Assembly (NCBI GenBank): GCA_004554705.1
Contig: SFKS01000005.1
Location: 1 to 63,937, forward strand
DNA: 63,937 nt
Reading direction: 5' to 3'
Source of the DNA: Clostridiales bacterium
Lineage (GTDB): Bacteria; Bacillota; Clostridia; TANB77; CAG-508
Part shown: positions 59,956 through 63,937 of the stretch, in pieces
Layout of the letters: every line of letters begins with the position of its first letter
Position numbering within the stretch: position 1 is the stretch's first letter
The notes under the pieces: model-generated
The model's input: only the letters and a program-made list of their open reading frames with translations
The model's database searches: none
Told to the model about the DNA's origin: nothing
Program-made: the position numbers and the translations under genes

Positions 59956-62515
59956 TTATATATTATCTTTCCTTATTGTTTCTATTATATTTTGTTTGTT
60001 TATTTTGTCTAATGAATATTTCATTGTTATTCCAACTATTATAAATACAAATATAATTGATATTAGTATTGGTAAATATGGTATTGCGTATCCTACATCT
60101 ACTCCTTGTGCAAAGGCTTTATATACTCCATAAGAGCCTAGTATTCCTAGTGGTATACCTATTAATAGTGATTTTGCTCCATACATTATGCTTTCTAGTC
60201 TTATCATCTTGTTAAATTCCTTTTTAGACATTCCTATTGATTTTAGCATTGCAAATTCTTTGCTTCTTAATATCATATTTGTTGTTATTGTATTAAATAT
60301 GTTTGTTACCCCAATTAATGTTATTACTGCTATGAAGCCATAAAGGAAGATTTTTACAACTAAAACCATTCTTCTTTGTTGGTCTACATATGTATCATAA
60401 TTATATACTGTAAGACCTGTGTATTTTGTATTATATTTAATTAAATCGTTTAGTGTATTTTCTAACTGTTGTGAATCTTTTGAATTAATTAATAAGCTTC
60501 CTAATATATATGAAGAACCATCTATCTCCTCTCTTAAAACCTCTTTTACAAAGTCTTCTGAAACTATTATTACTCCTCCATTGTAATACCTTGCCTCTTG
60601 CCCCATTGGCTTATTATCAGATATACATTTTGATATTGTTATATTATATGTTTTATCAAGTCTTGCTACCTTAATTTTATCATTTGGCTTTATTGTATAT
60701 AATCTATCTACTGTTTTACTACCATCATCATTATATCTAATAACCTCATCCAATAAAAGAGCTGTAGTTTTATAGTTTTCAGGATTTAGTCCAATTTCTT
60801 TCATATAGTTTTTAAAATATTCGTTATTATATGCAACCAAAGATATTATATTATCTCCATAAACAGTCATTTGTCCTTTACCAAATTCACTTGCATATTT
60901 ATTTCCATCAAAATCTAAACTTGTTTCATAATAATATGAATAATCTTTAATGTTATCTAATTTTGCAAGTTCTTCATAAATCTCTTTTGTTCCATTATCT
61001 ACATACATGTTAAATTTAAAATCTTGGTAATAAAGCCCTGTTACCTTTGTTCCTAAGTTTAGTATGCTTGATAATGATATAAATATGAAAATACTAACTA
61101 CTAGTGATATTACAGTTGTTCTATATTTTTTCTTGCTTCTTTTTAAGTTTTTACTTGCAATTACCCCACCTATGCCAAATATCTTTCTTGTAAAGCGTGA
61201 TGTTTTTAGTTTTTTAGCTTTAATTTTTATATCATTATTTCCTCTAATTGATTCAATTGGTGAAATTCTTGATGCTCTAATTGCTGGTATCAAGCAAGAT
61301 AAGTATATTGTAATTATAGAAATTACTATTGATATTACTATTGCAAGAGGATTTATGCTATATGTAAATAACATACCATCTAGCATATCTATTAATAAAT
61401 AATTTACTATTTGTAGTAAAATCATTATTGCAACTATTCCTAAAATAATTCCTAGAGGTATTGCAATTAAACCAATTACCATTCCTTCAAAAATTACATT
61501 TCTCTTAATTTGCTTTGATGTTGCACCTATGCTTGAAAGCATTCCATATTGTTTATTTTTCTCAGCTACAGATATACTAAAACTATTTCTTATTACAAAT
61601 ACACTGCTTACAACAATAATAGCTATAATTACCCCAGCAATTGTATATAAAACATTTAACATACTCTCGCTCATAACACCTTCAAGTCTTAAAAGCTCAA
61701 TATTTATATCAATTTCATCTAAAGACATTATTCCAAATATTTTGCAAATATCTTTTGCAATTTCTTCATATTCTTTTGGATTTTTGTATAAAACTGAAAT
61801 ATTCATTTTTTCTGGGGTTTTATCCATATATGTTATAACAGTATATCCAGGTGATGAATAATTTTCTCTTGAAAGTCTTTTCATTATACCTACTATTTTA
61901 TATGTTTTTTGTGTTGTGTCCTGAATGTTCTCTGTAGTAGTAAACTGTTTTTTTTCTCCTTCTTCATAGTCTATATCATAGTTTTCATCAATTATTGGGT
62001 TGTTTTCATTTAGCTCAGCTCCGTCTGATGATACTCTTTTTCCAACATTTAGTGTTATGCTATCTCCAACATTTAATATTACCCTACCATTTGTTATAAT
62101 ATGCTCTGAGATTACTATTTCATCTGCATTTTCTGGTAATCTACCTTCTGTAAGTCTTATTCCTAAATTATTTAATGCTTTTTTATCATACTCTAAAATG
62201 TGTACATAAGGTTTATAATCATTTTGAGAGCCTTCTAAGTTTGCCCAACCAACTTCTCCGAGTTAAGTAATAATCTTTAATTTTTTGATTTTCACTTATA
62301 TATTTTAATTTATCTTTTGGAATATAGTGGAAAGCTACGTGGTAGTTTCCATCATGCATTTTAGTCCAATTTATAAGTGATGTTTTAAAACTTGAAACTA
62401 GGCCTGCAACTCCACAAATAAGTGCAGTTGAAAGCATTATGCCAATAATAGTAACAATAGTTCTTTTTTTATTTAACTTCAAGCTCTTAATTGTAAATCT
62501 ATTTAAAATATTCAT
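59956..62515 (-). CDS. FtsX-like ABC transporter permease, with a +1 frameshift at CGG
   Basis: An approximately 850-residue MacB/FtsX-type permease. An N-terminal signal-like helix (residues 18-40, IVTIIGIMLSTALICGVAGL) precedes a periplasm-facing domain. Two FtsX domains follow (around 235-375 and 740-850). At 62258-62260 (codon 86) an in-frame CGG follows ACT. The zero frame ends after 12 residues. GGA in the +1 frame gives LTGEVGWANLEGSQND and leads without interruption to MKRLSRENY and the rest. Pairs with the ATPase gene that ends two bases upstream. Likely export of, or resistance to, an antimicrobial peptide, as with other such permeases; the substrate is unknown. Confidence 0.9.
62258..62260 (-). 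other. CGG +1 recoding site in the FtsX-like permease
   Basis: Coding-strand context is ACT-CGG-A. The zero frame reads LTRRSW and soon stops; GGA in the +1 frame opens the remaining 765 codons. Confidence 0.67.
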
Positions 62516-62517
62516 TT

Positions 62518-63195
62518 TTAATTCCTTTCATCCTTTTTTATTCTTCCATCTTCTATTGTAATTACTCTTTCTGCCTCTTTTGCGATTTCTAAGTCATGTG
62601 TAATTATTATTACTGTCTGGTTAAACTTTTTGTTTGAAAGTTTAAGCAAAGAAATTATTTCCTCACTTGCTTTTGAATCTAAGTTTCCTGTTGGTTCATC
62701 TGCAAGCATTATGCTTGGGTTGTTTATCATTGCTCTTCCTATTGATACTCTTTGTTGTTGTCCTCCTGATAGTTCATTTGGTAGGTGTGTTCTTCTGTTT
62801 TCTAATCCTAATGTTTTTAATAATTCTTGTAGTCGTTGTTTATCAACTTCACTTCCATCTAAATCACAAGGTAATGTTATGTTTTCCTCTACATTAAGTA
62901 TTGGAATTAGGTTATAAAATTGATAAATTAAACCTATCTGCCTTCTTCTAAATATTGCTAAGTTATCATTATTTAAAGAATATATGTCTTTTCCATCTAT
63001 ATACACTTTACCAGATGTTGGTCTATCTACACCTCCTATTAGATGTAATAAGGTGGATTTTCCACTTCCGCTTGCTCCAACAATAGCAACAAATTCACCT
63101 TTGTTTATAGTAAATGAGATATTATCAACTGCATTAATTTGATTTTCTCCTTTACCATAAGTTTTAACTAGGTTTTCAACCTTTAAAATTTCCAT
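62518..63195 (-). CDS. ABC transporter ATPase (LolD/MacB type)
   Basis: Nucleotide-binding subunit of the FtsX-like permease. Walker A is GASGSGKST near residue 37, the Q-loop region IYQFYNL near 90, the signature LSGGQQQRV near 141, Walker B MLADEPTGNLDSKAS near 160 and the His switch ITHDLE near 198. 225 residues, standard. GGAGGGA precedes the ATG. A two-component system lies downstream, a common arrangement for peptide-stress transporters. Confidence 0.95.
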   Translation of the reverse strand: MEILKVENLVKTYGKGENQINAVDNISFTINKGEFVAIVGASGSGKSTLLHLIGGVDRPTSGKVYIDGKDIYSLNNDNLAIFRRRQIGLIYQFYNLIPILNVEENITLPCDLDGSEVDKQRLQELLKTLGLENRRTHLPNELSGGQQQRVSIGRAMINNPSIMLADEPTGNLDSKASEEIISLLKLSNKKFNQTVIIITHDLEIAKEAERVITIEDGRIKKDERN

Positions 63196-63315
63196 ATGAC
63201 AAATTCCCTCCTTCTAACTAAGAACATTTTATCACTCAAAAGTGACTTTAAAATGACAAAAAATTATATAAATTTAAAAATTAATTTAAACTTATATAAT
63301 TTTTTTGTAAAAAAA

Positions 63316-63433
63316 ATCTGGCAACTACTTATCTTCCCAGCAAGGTAACTCGCAAGTATTTTCAGCATCTAAGAGCTTAACTTCTGTGTTCGGTATGGGT
63401 ACAGGTGGTTCCTCTTTATCATTGTCACCAGAA
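63316..63433 (-). rRNA. 5S ribosomal RNA
   Basis: About 118 bases. The conserved segments GAACCACCTGTACCCATACC, CCGAACACAGAAGTTAAGC and the loop with CTTGCGAGTTACC are recognised on the minus strand. Ends are estimated to within a few bases. Followed by about 120 bases without a gene before the ABC operon. Confidence 0.93.
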
Positions 63434-63565
63434 AATATATAACTTTTTTTCGGCTTTTCTTGCCTTTAATGTATTTTATCCTTCTGCTTAGCACACTCAA
63501 AAATATACAGATAAATTAACTACTTCTAAACTATTCTTTTACCGAATCTTCAGCTTTTCCAATTT

Positions 63566-63937
<372 letters not shown>

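Noticed and set aside
283..62260. Simple sequencing error at the CGG sites
   Set aside because: Not fully excluded, but disfavoured: all ten errors would have to insert the same base (C), always immediately before a Gly codon, always after a four-box codon and always producing an in-frame CGG. The three other frame breaks (engB, ytfJ, whiA) show none of these properties.
283..62260. CGG reassigned to another amino acid without a frame change
   Set aside because: The frame downstream of each site is wrong unless one base is skipped, so a plain triplet reassignment cannot explain them.

Overview
The window is AT-rich DNA from a low-GC, Gram-positive-type bacterium, most likely an uncultured member of the Clostridia. 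The evidence is strong GGAGG-type ribosome binding sites, a T-box leader, CIRCE operators, sporulation-linked genes (spoVFB, ytfJ), whiA, a YfmF/YfmH pair and a fused 2-hydroxyacyl-CoA dehydratase activase. No species can be named from sequence alone. Almost everything is core chromosome; no insertion sequence, prophage or CRISPR array is visible.

Layout. 1-1330 (+): 3' part of serS and a damaged engB. 1350-4385: clpB (-) behind a CIRCE operator, then a divergent T-box leader. 4386-6657 (+): asnS and an RluD-type pseudouridine synthase. 6675-20115 (-): rpiA, hpf, pnp, rpsO, mtnN, nadE, two small unknown genes, pgeF, recN and a giant CoA-activase/dehydratase. 20339-27227 (-): tRNA-Gln and the lower glycolysis cluster gap-pgk-(membrane protein)-tpiA-gpmI-eno. 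27354-31063 (-): spoVFB, CIRCE-groES-groEL-nadD and a TIGR04086-like membrane protein. 31230-32657 (+): two small exported membrane proteins and smpB. 32718-48594 (-): fba, yfmH/yfmF, rpsU, an SSB-like gene, rlmB, lepA, dusB, rodA, minE, minD, ytfJ, a DUF2953 gene, topB, an endonuclease Q-like gene and rnhA. 48683-49918 (+): tmcAL. 49997-53278 (-): yebC, an AI-2E-family permease, a CBS-pair protein and a Pro/Arg-tailed protein. 53404-54366 (+): an HD-GYP protein. 54405-63195 (-): cysteine desulfurase, hemW, whiA, a two-component system, a RelE-type toxin-antitoxin pair and a MacB/FtsX-type ABC transporter. 63316-63937 (-): 5S rRNA and the 3' end of 23S rRNA.

The striking signal is a genome-style recoding pattern. 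Nine otherwise well-preserved housekeeping genes (serS, rluD-like, CoA activase, smpB, lepA, rodA, topB twice, AI-2E permease, FtsX permease) are each broken by exactly one extra base at a time. At all ten positions the break is an in-frame CGG codon: skipping its C puts the ribosome on GGN (glycine), and family homology resumes at once, usually on a conserved glycine. Several dozen CGG trinucleotides lying out of frame in intact genes are harmless. Only one in-frame CGG elsewhere, in the SSB-like gene, appears to be read as Arg. In all ten cases the preceding codon belongs to a four-codon box (CTT, CTT, CTC, ACT, ACT, GTT, GTA, GTG, GCT, CGT). This resembles the yeast Ty1 +1 shift at CUU AGG C. 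I infer that CGG is a starved or unassigned codon here and triggers programmed or constitutive +1 frameshifting onto glycine. Sequencing error is the main competing explanation: three other genes (engB, ytfJ, whiA) carry indels without CGG, so some assembly error or decay is probably present too.
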